Assembly (NCBI GenBank): GCA_021399445.1
Contig: JAJTUQ010000002.1
Span: 2,294,001-2,358,000, forward strand
Direction of reading: 5' to 3'
Origin: Xylogone sp. PMI_703
Taxonomy: Eukaryota > Ascomycota > Leotiomycetes
DNA length: 64,000 bases
The notes beneath the pieces are model-generated. The model worked only from the letters and a program-made list of their open reading frames with translations. It was not told the origin of the DNA and searched no databases. The translations under genes and the position numbers were made by a program. Positions 1 through 12,008 of the stretch are shown here, piece by piece (positions within the stretch are counted from its first letter, which is position 1; each line of letters begins with the position of its first letter).

Positions 1-34
1 TTACAATTTCCAACTACCTACGTCAGTCGACATC

Positions 35-1692
35 ATGCTATTCCCATCATTCGCAGTCATTGCCCTGGCATCGGCCGGAATTGCAGAGGCTCGGTCTCTT
101 CCGCATATAAGAGGGGTGGAGAGGCCTCTAGGAAGACGACAAAACGATAACAGCCTTAACCTAGACCCCAATGCCGTCCAACAGGGTTCCTTTGGAGATG
201 GATCTAAAGAAATTGGTGCCAATGAAGCAAACCAAGCAAAGTCCCTTACTTCTCAAAACAACTTCATCAACTATTGCGCTGGAAAGACTCTTACCAATGG
301 TCTGCAAATTCTTACAGGATCATGTAACGGTATCAGTAAGTATCATCACGACCACTTTAATTTGGGTATCTAATCCTGACTTCCATAGTTATGGGTGATA
401 TTCCCGCAAAGAACAAGATGATGTCCTCGATCATCACCTTCCCTAGACAAGGCGGAGCACCAATTCCTTCAGATACAACCTTTAACATCACGGTCCAGAT
501 GTCCGGTATTGAAGCTGGAGCCTTCACTAATGCTGACGCAACTTACTATGCTGCTCCCCAACAGCTGGTCAATGGTGTTGTTCAGGGTCACACTCACGTC
601 ACAGTACAAGATTTGGGTAAGGACTTGAACCCCAAAAACGCACCAGACCCAACACAATTCGCATTCTTCAAGGGTATCAACGATCCAGGAAATGGCCGCG
701 GCCTTCTCACAGCCGTTGTTACTGGAGGCTTACCAGCTGGAAATTATCGTGTTTGCACCATGGCATCGGCATCTAACCACCAACCTGCTCTCATGCCTGT
801 TGCACAAAGAGGCACTGTCGATGATTGCACCAAATTTGTTGTATCAGGAGATGGAACTACCATTAACGATGCTGCGAACAATGGCTCTAAGGGTATTGCG
901 GCCGCGGCCGCCGCTGCTTCAGCAGTCGCTGCAGGTCCCAATGCTGCGCAGAGTACGATTGAGGGAGCTGGTGCAACTGCTACAGGTACCAGTGGTAACA
1001 ATAACAGCCAGGGCAGCGGTAGCAACAACAATAACAGTGGTAGCAACAACAACGGAAGCGGCAACAGCAATAATAACCAGGGAAGCGACAATAGCCAAGG
1101 GGGCAATAAGGGTGGTAGCAAAGGTGGAAAGGATGTGACCAACGGCAACGGTAGTCAAGGCGGCAATAGCAATGGCAACAGCGCAACAGAAACAGACTGC
1201 ACTGCTCCAGGTACCGTCACGGCAACAGTCACCGTACCGCCCACAGCTGCTGCTACCAGTGACTGCCCTACTGAAGTTACATCCACAGTACTTGCAACCA
1301 CGACAGTTACTCAAGGTGCAGGTTCAGCACAGGCTACAGGCTCATCCAACAATAACTCCAAGGGTTCATCATCTCCGTCAAATAATAACTCCAAGGGCTC
1401 GTCGTCGTTGAACAATAACTCTCAAAGCTCATCATCATCATCAGCTTCCGGGTCTTCCTCTTCAGGCTCTGCATTGGGAGGAATTGCAGCACCACCGGTC
1501 ACTGACTCGGGGAACTCAAAGAGACCTTTCGAAGTCAACGGTAACACATTCGTTAACAAGTCTGCTGCCGTCCAAAGAGCATGCGATATTCAGTTCAACG
1601 CTTGTGCCAATGCTGTAAACGGCCAGAAATTGGCTGGTGTCACCATCTCTCAGTGCTCAGCTCAACAACAGACCTGTCTAAGTTCGGCGTAG
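35..1692 (+). CDS. secreted Asn/Gly/Ser-rich surface protein of a widespread fungal family
   Basis: Two exons, 35..335 and 389..1692, joined by a 53-nt GTAAGT..TAG intron; the join restores the reading NGIIMGDIPAKN. The start is the first ATG and opens a signal peptide (MLFPSFAVIALASAGIAEA). A compact N-terminal domain of about 250 residues follows, containing NYCAGKTLTNGLQ, MGDIPAKNKM, HTHVTVQDLG and FKGIND, then an Ala run, a long Asn/Gly/Ser linker and a Thr/Val-rich patch. The C-terminal block of about 60 residues carries four cysteines (RACDIQFNACANAV, SQCSAQQQTCL). I know this architecture from Leotiomycete and other Pezizomycotina genomes, where it is sometimes mislabelled 'ribosomal protein s17'. 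No function is established that I know of. A wall or extracellular location is inferred from the signal peptide and linker. No GPI tail is seen. Only 34 bases of upstream sequence are in the window. Confidence 0.88.
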
Positions 1693-2633
1693 ATGGCTTG
1701 AGCTTACTATTGGATCTTTTACCGACGCTTGGGTAGCATGGATGAGATGGAATGCAAGGGAGGAATCTAGGGATTATTATTTTTTTAAAGTCCGAAGTTG
1801 TGCAGGTGTGGATGGACAAATGTCAAATTTATTTACTTTTTGTATTTATATCTTCTGTTCCCTAGCAAATGCTTTTTCAGCCATGACTTCTTTATTATGG
1901 TTTTGCAGATAAGCAAGAGACTTCGATCTGTGCGATACTTGATCCTACCTCTAGCCATAGCGAAATGTTCATGGAGAGAGCAATAATTGAAGTGTAGTAA
2001 GCAATGTCAGCCACCGCCTCCTCGTTTTAACTTATTTCAAACATAAGCTTGAGCTTGAAACGGTGGCTGAGAACCGACCTTTTACTTACTGTATAAAGGC
2101 TCGTCTGATATTGTACCTGGCTTGTTTCATACTTGTAGAGTAACATTTTCCAATTGTCTCCCTGTGATGAACTATTGTGATTGGCTCCCCTTGCATGAAG
2201 CCGTGGGTGCATCCGGTGCGACCAATCGGCTCGTCTACAGTACGGTACTACCACTTCCGGAGGGTTCTCCGTATTCTCCATTTTGATTGCACGAAGTCCT
2301 GCTTAACATATACAAGTATGCATAGCGAATTATCTTCAAGGCAAGTTGATGGAATAAAAATATTTCTATTAAGGAATATCTTAGGAACTATCTATGTTCT
2401 AAGATTATTAAATCCCGCCTGTTCTGTTATTCTTTCGAGCTGAGTGGATAAGACTCAAGTTATAATTCAAGTAAGAACAGTGGCTATGAGATGGGACTTT
2501 TCCGCTGAAAAGTAAGATAAAGATAAAAGGAAAAGGAGAAATAACTTCAATAAGAAGTTGTTTCCATGTAGGAATAAAAAAGAATATTAAGATGAAAGAG
2601 AGTAAGTTGATATAAGAAGTATGTGTGATCTCA
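1693..2633. other. convergent intergenic region, nothing recognised
   Basis: AT-rich space between the 3' ends of the secreted-protein gene and the BTB-like gene. It holds their presumed 3' UTRs. Only short ORFs without recognisable domains are present, and one TACAGTACGGTAC-type motif near 2235. Confidence 0.6.
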
Positions 2634-4334
2634 TCAGTATAGATCCCTCTCTCGAATCCACGGGTATTCGCATTCTTCAACTGTGATGCAGGTCAGGTAG
2701 TGAACACCCGCTTTTTCAACATCAAGCATGCTCCGATTAACGACTAATGGCAGCGCTAGTTCCTTCCCATTGTTCTTCATCATCTCAATATCTTCTTCGA
2801 TGCCAAGCTCGTCAAGCTGCTCAGGGGTTAACTTGAAATATTTCTGGAAGCTCGCCCTGACGGACTCAGCAGTTAGATAAGAGTCATCGGCTTTGACTAT
2901 TATTTTGTAGCGCTCAGCGGCTGTTAGCTCAGGCGTAGATTTATGATAATTAGCTAGGTATGTAGGATGAAATTGGATGAACCAATCGCGCCAAGATTGG
3001 ATGACGAGCCACGTTGCGAATGACGAGTTATCGACAGTAAGTAGAGATAATTCCTCGCCATTAATATAGATGTTGGCTTCGTAAAGATTCTTATCAATAC
3101 CGTTCTTTAGGGCTTGGAGGTCTTCTGCCTTTTGTTTGAGGAACAGCATGATGCTCTCTGGTGGATCATACTCCGGAATAGCTGTTGGAGGTATGGCAGG
3201 GTATTGGCCGACTAGGTGGATAACTGCTTCCCAGAAAATAAGCTTGCACTCTAAATATAGAGCAATACGCAACCAACGGACGGGATCATCTTTAATGGCA
3301 TAAAAGAGCTCATGGCCATATTGCAGGATCTCGGCGATAATATAGCTACGCACTAGGTGGATATTCCGGTATTGACATGATAGCTCTAGGAGAAGCTCGA
3401 CTCTAGGTAACGAGACTGAGAGAGGACGACTAGTTATGTTTGGTGGTATGTGGTGTGCGATACGAAAAAGGCCATCATAAGCTTCAAGTAGGTTAACCGG
3501 AACTATAGGAAGGGTTTGTGTGGCCAAAGCTCCGTTGGAAACTCCTACATTCTTAGCTTCATTATTCGAGTGTCCTGGATTATAATTTTTATTAACCGGA
3601 GCTTTTTTGTGCTTGATCTTGGGGGCATCGGATGTAGTGCTGCTGCAAGGTGACTCGTTCTTGATGTTGGTGTTTTCAGCAGTGCCCTTTGCAAGAGTCT
3701 CATGAGACAAAGGAGTGGTGTGGAGTGGTGGAGGAGTTGGCCGTCTCCAGCTCTATTGGCATCATTAGTATAAATACTCGTGCACTACTTAGTAATTTGG
3801 GATCAAGCATAGGAGCAAGTGTCTATCGAATAAGCAAGTCGATAATAGGAGGCCTATTACTTACAGATCTCGTAAGCACCCAAGCATCAGATCCCTTGTT
3901 GTATTTAAGTTCATATCGAAGTTTATAACCAGTCGTTTTTAAAACTTGTTCTGTTGCTTTCTCCTCTTGTTTTGTTAATGCTATATCTATTGTCTCTCTC
4001 AACGTGGGAAATGTTCGTAGGAAGACACCTTGTTCGAGGGCATAAGTATATCTCTTTCCACCACCAAGGTCAATGTAGACGGTGCTCTTTGGAAACCTGG
4101 GGAATGTGCGTCCAGGCGGAAAAGTTTCTTTCACTTCAACATGTGGCACGACTTCGACAACTTCATCTTCACTAATCTCTTGATCTGCTGCAGCTGATCT
4201 GCCTTCATGAGCAACTGTGATAAGTAATTCCAGAGTTAGTGGTATCTTGGTTAATGATGGCCACAATTACCTTTGCGGGTTGACCTTGTGTCTCTTCCTC
4301 CTGCAGACCTACCCCTTTTACCTCTTCCGGGCAT
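2634..4334 (-). CDS. BTB/POZ-like fungal protein of unknown function
   Basis: Three exons on the minus strand: 4271..4334, 3865..4214 and 2634..3752, about 510 residues. Both introns have GT..AG ends and the phases agree; the second has a TACTAAT branch point. The N-terminus is short and basic (MPGRGKRGRSAGGRDTRSTRK). A region with FPRFPKSTVYIDLGGG and LEQGVFLRTFPTLRETI resembles the divergent BTB-type cores of many Pezizomycotina proteins. The C-terminal half (DGLFRIAHHI, LELSCQYRNIHLVRSYI, LYLECKLIFWEAVIHLVGQY) matches the helical tail that usually follows them. Such proteins may act as adaptors, but nothing here shows a partner or substrate. The family call is from memory of the pattern and is moderate. 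The gene structure is better supported than the name. Confidence 0.72.
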
Positions 4335-5142
4335 ATTTAATCGCAATATACGACCTAATTTGTCCTGTATGACAACAAGCCAAGCAAATATTGTAGTTAT
4401 AGATGTTAAAAAGAAGAAACCATGGTTGAGATATCAGATATTTAATGGCTAGTAGTTTCAGATGATGACCTGAACTGAAAAGGGACACAAAGAAAGAGGC
4501 CAAGTGATATTATCGATGGGTTGTTTTGGGAAGAGCCCACTCTGCGTTAAGAATGGAGAGAAAATTATGTATATAGATCTAGTTTGTCGCCGAGATAAAC
4601 TGTAGTTGTTTTAGTAATGCTTAGCAAGAAGCTAGTGAATTTAGTGTAGAAAGCAATTGTTGCCATAAATGGAAAAGAATGGGAGTTGGTGGAAGTAGAT
4701 CTGGAGCAAGTAGTAGAGGCACAACCAGCGGAGGGATGAGAACACCATTCACGACACGTAGACCCGACGTGCCTCTCCGTCAATTAATACGTGCAGCACT
4801 ATATTAATCTACTCTGTCATGATGAAATAGAAAATATACCATCTTTACATAGCAATTAGTGATTTTCGTACGGAATGAACAAGGGTGTCGCTAACAAGCT
4901 TAAGTATGTGACCCTTTTCATTTGCATGGACAAATTCACTACTACCGTTCCCTTTATAATAGACACCTCAAGATTTTCCACTATCATCTTACATCGTACA
5001 CATCATATCAACTAATTTTCTAGACCAAAGCAAGATTCTCCACTCCGTAAGTTAGTATAGCCTCAAAAAATTTGGATCAGCCGCTCACATTCCAACTAAG
5101 ACCTCTTCTTCTACACTTCTCCTTCGGCCGACGATATCAGAA
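4335..5142. other. intergenic promoter region
   Basis: AT-rich interval between the BTB-like gene and a small plus-strand ORF. A TATA-like CTTTATAATAG lies near 4951 and a GTAAGTTAG donor-like site near 5046, consistent with a promoter and perhaps a 5' UTR intron for the small ORF. No gene is seen. Confidence 0.4.
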
Positions 5143-5352
5143 ATGCCTTCCAATAACGACTACACCGCAGCTAATCAAGATCAACCTTCAAAGCAATCAA
5201 ACAAAGCTGCTAAGGATCAGGAACATAACAAGCATCAACCTAAGAAGACAGAGAAAGATATAGCGCGTTACGCAGCTGAAAAACTCTACGAGTTAATCCA
5301 AGAGAAGATAGATCATATGTACGATGGACGCAACGACAGGGATACCAAATAA
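5143..5352 (+). CDS. possible small charged protein, 69 residues
   Basis: Single-exon ORF of 69 codons, very rich in Lys, Gln, Asn and Asp, with a possible helix in the second half (DIARYAAEKLYELIQEKID). It resembles nothing I recognise. Support comes from an upstream TATA-like box about 190 bases away and a pyrimidine-rich leader. Against it are its shortness and the absence of any family match. It may be a lineage-specific gene or chance. Confidence 0.3.
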   Translation: MPSNNDYTAANQDQPSKQSNKAAKDQEHNKHQPKKTEKDIARYAAEKLYELIQEKIDHMYDGRNDRDTK

Positions 5353-7749
5353 GAAGGTTGATATGAAGGTTGGACCTACTATAGTGCTTTTCATAATGGC
5401 GTCCTTTTCTCAGGCATACCACGAAGATATCGTCATCTCCAAGATGATGGCATATAATATGGAGGTTTGGGGTTGCTTCTTACCTGGTTTTAGCGACATA
5501 AGCATTGCTTTGTTCCTTTGACATCTTAGATCTTGGGCCACTATAGTTTCTAAGATTATGCTTATGGCATGATTTGAATGGATCAACTTTTACCTTTTAA
5601 AACTGACCCTCTTACCGTGTCAAATGTTTGTTCAGTCTGAACCAAATAGGGTCGACAAGTTTAGACAAGTTTGTTTCCACAGCTATCCTTTTTATATCTT
5701 CAAGGTTTTGGTGAGTGGTCATTCTCTACAGGGGTGAGTATCCTGATTCTCTAGATAAAGCAGCAGCAACGAGCAGAGGCATGTTTATATCAGTTGAGGT
5801 AGATACTATGGCTAGTATAACACACACAGTGAAACTTCGACTGGAGCACGCAAAAGTGGACTTTCCACATATTTTTGAATCCTGCAAAGGTAAGCCATAT
5901 CTCCAAGAGGGGTTATCGGAGTTAAACATATATGGCCGAAGCTGAAGTGGGCCAAATGACTACAAACCAGCAAAGCTGATACTACTTTGCAGATTACGGT
6001 AACACAGTGGTCATACTTGAATATGGAGTATCTGGGTTAGAGTCACAACAAAAAGGCAATACGGGTGTCTATATGTGGTCAAAATCACAATAAAGGGTAA
6101 TTCGGACTTACCGCAAAACAAAGTGACCGACGAGGTATGATGGTTGAGTCAAAGGGTCACGATTGCATTTGTACAGTAGTAAGGTTGAAGATTACAATAC
6201 CAACAATGCATTCGCGCTTACATCCATTATTATTGCTGGCTAATAATGTTGGTGTAGGCAGTATTCAGGGATAAGCGGCAGCTTACTGTGTTCATATCAG
6301 GGCTTTTATCAACCGATTGGTGGGAACAACCGCAATACACTGATCTGTTGATGACACGGAAGGGCTAAGACTGGTAAGGGAGCTAATCTTTATCAGCACG
6401 GACAAGTCTACCCGTAACAGAGGTACAGATCTTGCCTGTTACTACGTTGAACACCCGGGTTTGGACTATCACTGAAATAAAATGAGGTTATGCAATTATG
6501 CAGAGGTCAAGGGCGCTTTGCTTGCCTTTCCAAGTCTAGAAACTTTGCGCGAACGCCGATAGACCGATCAAATACGTATTACGGCCCCAAAGACTCGGCC
6601 TATCTTTGTCAGCCTTTTGTGTCAGCTAGCTACTTACGTAGTCGACGATGCCCGCTACCATAGCTGTTGCGGCGCCTAGATTTGCCTGATACGACGGACA
6701 GAACGGCAATGCTCGGCCGCACCAATAGTCCCATTATCATGGGACAGTGAAGGACACCGACAATCGTCATTATTTACTGCAGGTACTTGCGGTATACTTG
6801 TTTAATAAGTTGCATAGAGCATGGTGAGCAGGACCACCAAGATCTCAAAAGAATGAAGCTAGATGCCTCGTTGCAAAGCAAGTACTTCCTGTCTCCATCT
6901 GGCCCGGGAAAGCGCCGTTGATATTAACTTCGCAGATCTCGATGCCAGTGGGTCATTCCAGAGCCCATCTCACAGAGCACCGGATGCTCTAACAGCTCTG
7001 CCGCGTGTGGCTCCGGAGTGCAAACTTGGGTTGATAGACGAATCCGAATGCGATGAGTGAGATCTATTTCTCGACCACAGTATCGGAAACACATGTTTGC
7101 AGTCCTGTAACTGACACTGTACGGAGTACTGTACACAGTAGGTATTCTCACTCAGCAAATCAACTGTGACCATCCCCACGTCCTTAACAGGAAAGATAAA
7201 GCCGGTCCTCTCACACTCTCGTATCTCGCACCTGTCATATTTATACGAAGAAGAGTCAGACGGTAATTCGGGCCTGCCGGCGGGCTGGAAGTAATCGAAT
7301 TGGGTTTATCATATCATTCTCCGTATGTGTTTGTTGTTGGTCCCCTGTTTTGCGGAAGTCACATCTGCAGCTGCGTCCGTAAAGCACCTGGCACTGCGGC
7401 TACATGCGAAAGGATACAGCTTTCGGGTCCCGGTGCTCTTTTAGAGAGAAGATTCCCCGCAAACGAGTCATGCTGTGCTAGTTAGCTTCCGCCCCTTACA
7501 TCCCATCCCTAACACCGCTCCGCAGTGCTCTAAGCCCAGTTGATCCAAGCAGAGACATCGGAGGTTAGGTCACGCCGCCTCCCTTTACAACCCACCCAAC
7601 AATTTTGTGTGCGCTGAGTTTGGCCTTCCCGGATTCATTCTTCTTGCACTGCTATCTGAAAGTGTTAGCTGTGCAGAAATCTATTAGATTTGTGAATTGC
7701 CTCTCGATTACACTATGCTGCTGCTACCTTGAACTTTGCTCTCCTAAAA
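5353..7749. other. 2.4-kb stretch with no convincing gene
   Basis: Mixed AT-rich sequence with many stops in all frames. The longest ORFs are about 75 codons and have no domain character. There is no poly-A tail or LTR that I can see. Near 7118-7138 there is a GTAC palindrome cluster (GTACGGAGTACTGTAC) like those around 22 kb and 39-51 kb. The last few hundred bases probably hold the promoter of the downstream transcription factor. Confidence 0.5.
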
Positions 7750-10742
7750 ATGGAATCGCATCCCCGCGCGCCAATGCCTATCTCTCACCGTCCTATCGCG
7801 CCCCACCTTCCCCAGCCTGCTACTAGCAGCTGTCCCAATGATGTAGCTGAAGATAACCACAACGCTTCGAGTCGTACAGGAGCCCCTCGATCTTTTCGCA
7901 GGTACGTTATTTCAACCTAGGACTGTATTGTCCTTCACATCAGGAGAGAAGTCACAAAGCTAAAGTCCTGGAACTATTAGAGGTCGAGGAGGACGGGCAT
8001 GCTTTGTAAGTCATTGAACCCCAAAATCTATAGATCATATAGACACAAGAGTGGAAAGCCTCGAGGTTATCATGCTGATATGTACTGTCCTCCTAGACCT
8101 GCCACGCTAGAAGAGTATTACTCTCTATTGACCCTTTGGGTATTTAACTTGTCTTTATTGACTTCACTACGCAGATTCGCTGTGATGCTGCCACTCACGG
8201 TCTCCCATGCACAAACTGTGCCGCCTTCTCGATCCAATGTCATATTCCTCCGAAGAAAAAGAAGAGATCTAAAGGCAGTACAGCTGATCAGACCGGGTTT
8301 GTCCTTACTGAGTACGACATGTATCACTGAGTGATCTGTGCTGACGTCCTTACGAAGAACTCAGGAAGACAACGGATCTCCAGAGAAAGAAACTCCGATT
8401 ACAGCAGGCCAGGATGCCGAAATATCTTCGCAAAATATCCCAGTGGATGATACTCCAAAACCATCCTCTCTAATACAGAAGAGCAAGGATCCGTCCCAGC
8501 AGCCAGGCATGGCTTTATATGTCGAACTAATAAAGCCTGGTATGATTGAAAGACCCATAGAAAGGCCCGGCCGAGTTGGGTACGTCCCGGAGTATTCAAA
8601 TCTATCGTTACTATTCAAAAATTACAGCGCAAACAATATTAACACCCTTCACATTCCCTTACCCAATTTTCCGACGGATTCGAATTTCGTTGCCACCAAA
8701 TTTGATCCGGGTGAGCTTGATATCCTCCGAAGACGTGGAGCTTTTGCCCTACCATCTCAAGAACTATGTGACGAGCTTGTGGAATGCTACTTTAAATGGG
8801 TAGCCCCCGTGTTGCCCGTTGTTAGCCGGACACGGTTTATGAAAAGCTACCGGGATCCTCGAAATCCACCATCGCTGCTTCTTATGAATGCTATCCTTCT
8901 TGCTGGCTCACGGGTATGTGCAAGGACTCAAATTATGCCGGACGAAGAGTCGTCAGCTTTACCTGCGGCTACTATATTTTATCAACGAGCCAAGGCGCTT
9001 TACGAGGCTAGTTATGAAGAAGATCGGATAACTATCGTTCAATCTCTTATCCTTATGGGATGGTTCTGGGAGGACCACCACAAGGTTTCCAGGAACGTAT
9101 TTTACTGGGTCGGCATAGCAGTTGCCCTTGCTCAGGGGTTTGGTATGCACCGAAGCGCAGAGAGGTCACGCCTTAGCAGATCAGACAAGCGGCTCTGGAA
9201 GCGTATATGGTGGACTCTCTATACTAGAGACAGATCGGTCTCTGTCGCCCTTTCCTTACCAGCACAGATCAACATGGCAGAGTGCGATGTGGACATGATA
9301 TGCGAAGACGATTTTGTCGAGGAGGACGATGATTACGGGTTTGCCATTCCTCCAAACCGAATCCACGTCAAGTTCTTTATGCACTACGTCAAGATATGTG
9401 AGATCATGGATTTAGTCCTATTGCAACACTATTCGGTATCTACTTCGAAGCACAGAAGGCGTGATGCTTTTGCGCTGACTCAGTGTGATTTGGCTATGGC
9501 CGAGTTATTGGAGAGCTGCCCAGAGCCTCTGCGATGGGATCCATCCCAGTACAACTATTGGTCTGCCTTGCTTCATTGCTATCACTTCACCATAAGTTGC
9601 CTGCTTCATAGGGCTTATCTACCTGCAGTGCCGTCTCGGTCAGCAAAAAACAGGCATCCTGGAGTGATCCACATACCACGCAATCCTGCATTTCACGCAG
9701 CCAACGTCCTCACATCGATTCTTGAGGTCATGTTTCTACATGATGATTTGCGCCACACCCCTCCATTCATGTACGTCTCACCAACTTACCTTTTCATTGT
9801 TTTATACTAAACCAACTTAGTGTTTATACAGGATTAACTTCCCTTGTCATGCATACTTACCAGCTCCACACAACTCCCGAACAGGACCTTCCGCCTGTAC
9901 GAAAACGGACTTGGATAGCCATGCTGATGATGGAACGGCTAGCTGAGGTATGGTTAGTGGCAAAGATGGTTCATCAGGTATTCACTGTTGTTTTAGAACT
10001 TTCAGGGTTCAGTGATTGTCTTGATGAGGACAAGGTGTTCGCGAAGAAAGGTATCCAAGCTGGAGACGATACAGAGAAGGACAGTGAACTTATCACATTA
10101 TCTCACCGGAATTCCAAATCGGTATTTTACGCACAGCCTCTTACGCCAACTCTCAAGGAGCAACTTAATGTCTACATAAGCTTCATGATACCAAGGTCGT
10201 CGAAGAAGAGTCGCCATCGAACTAACCGTGTAATAACCAACAAAGAAAAGTCAGAACCTGAAAATAAATTGCCCGAAGCTGTCTCCAATAACTCCAAGGA
10301 GAATGCTCAACAGGACGATGGCGTCGTAGGATATCTAACAAACGATTCCCTGCCGTCTAATCCGAGTTCTGCTAGAATATCGACATCTCCGGAACCAGAT
10401 TCAAACGCCATGGTCATCGATGGATTGTCAATTCATAATGGCTTAGACGGAAACCCTTCTTACCCTTACTGTGGTGGTGTGGAATTCTTCGCTACAGAGG
10501 TCGAAGATCTACTGCATCTAAGCCCTAGCGAGGTGCTGGGCGACTCTGGAGAGAACCACTATGATGTGTGGCTTTCCAATGTTGTTCCTAATGTTGTTCC
10601 AGGCCCACCTGTGCCTACAGTTGTAGAGATGGATGCTTGGTAAGTCAACATTTTTATGTTCAGAGAAAGACTATAGGTGCTAACAAGGCTGCGTGGTTTT
10701 AGGTGTCACTTTTTTGGTCTCGATGATTACGAACGAAACTAG
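7750..10742 (+). CDS. fungal-specific transcription factor, CTF1-beta-like, zinc cluster incomplete
   Basis: Secure exons are 8175..8296, 8358..9770, 9821..10639 and 10703..10742. The introns between them keep frame and restore family text (PFIVYTGLTSLVMHTYQ). Exon 8175..8296 gives the second half of a Zn2Cys6 cluster (RCDAATHGLPCTNCAAFSIQC) followed by PPKKKKR. The middle is a Fungal_trans domain (FYWVGIAVALAQGFGMHRS, RLWKRIWWTLYTRDR), most like cutinase transcription factor 1 beta regulators. An upstream ATG at 7750 can reach RRREVTK, the basic lead-in expected before the cluster, using a 7902..7943 intron. No frame between 7944 and 8174 then gives the first CxxC half. The 5' end is therefore unresolved: a missed exon, an assembly error or a decayed DNA-binding domain. 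The product should be nuclear. Its targets are unknown. Confidence 0.72.
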
Positions 10743-12008
10743 CTATTCACATTACACGATTGAAACTGATCTTGTCACCAAGGAGATATTCTCGAGGATT
10801 AAGCATCGATAAGGTCAAATCTAAAGATGCATAAATAATCCTTCTAACGACACCTGCTGCTGACAGAATATCATGGTCTAAATGGCGTTAATCGACAATA
10901 CCTATAGAGAGCCCAGAGCCCATTGGTTCAATCTTAAGATTGCTTGGATGTTGTTCATTCACGGGATCCTTAACTGGCATAATATGCAGAGTTAGTTCGT
11001 CCATTCACCCATTCGAGTTAAAAGATATCCGAGAGGAAGAAATGTGGAAACGTCCCTGCAGGGAACATATAGGCTGACACAAGGAGCATGAAATGGGTAA
11101 GTCAAATAGAATCAATCAGGCATTTGTACACTAAATAGCGTTAACTAGTTCTATTAAGTCAAACGATGTCTCAATCGTTTCCTTCTGGTCTATCATGTAG
11201 GAGATGTGGGTGATATCTAAGTATTATTACTTAGCTAGTTTGGTCTTTATTCTAAGGACTAATAAGATAGAATGCCAATAAGCTATATATCTATGCAATT
11301 ATTTCTCATCATGCATATCCACAATAACACTGATTCGTAATCATTTACATCGCCTTATAAACGGGAGAATGTTGTAAAAACAAAAAATATAAAAAAAATA
11401 ATAGCCTAAAATGACAAAAGAGTTCGGGCCATACAGCGGTCGTGCTGTATGCTCTACATCTCTTCCAGTACGGAACTACGGGTACGATTGGAGGCATTTA
11501 CCTCCTCGCCCAGCAGCAAGTCGACCTGACGATTTATACCATCACGGCACTCTTGCTGCGTTGGAAGATGCTTGCTTATTTGGGTATATAGAGAAGTCAA
11601 ACCTTTCGAAGGCACGCTAGCAGGCCTCCCTGAACAGGGACAATCTCAGAGAAGCCATTACTAAGACTTTCCCCTTAAAGATGCTTTGCAGGGTATGCGA
11701 TCTTAGTCGAGTTTGTGAGTATCTACATTTACAGGTTATGCAATTCGGACTAGGTCTGTCACTCGACGTCTGAAGAGAAGGGGATAATTAGGGGGCAAAT
11801 GAAATGTTTGGATATAATATTACATTTTCTAGTCCACGATAAACTCTAAGGACTTCTACACACAATGTTCCAATAACCAACGCCATGCAATGCAGAAGTG
11901 AATTACTCGTGGCTCCAAAAACGCCTTATGATCTCCTTGAAGTGTATCCCTTCCTATTTTTATCCCCCTTGCCGTCAATTTTTCCCAGTAGGATTTGGCC
12001 TCCTCTCA
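10743..12008. other. intergenic region containing repeat copy A
   Basis: AT-rich space between the convergent transcription factor and CCL1 genes. Apart from the repeat copy at 11.4 kb, only short random ORFs are seen. An A-rich tract lies just before the repeat at 11378-11402. Confidence 0.6.
11405..11640 (+). repeat. dispersed repeat, copy A
   Basis: Colinear with copy B at 15.7 kb. Block 1 starts TGACAAAAGAGTTCGG (B: TGACAAAGGAGTTCGG) and ends CTACATCTCT. Block 2 near 11533-11550 has TTATACCATCACGGC (B: TTATACCATAACGGC). Block 3 near 11576 has CTTATTTGGGTATATAGA. Spacings from block 1 are 115 and 164 bases here, against 123 and 173 in B. The core includes a perfect 8-bp inverted repeat, CATACAGC/GCTGTATG, around a six-base loop. 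It looks like non-coding remains of a mobile or multicopy element. The class is unknown. Confidence 0.6.
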
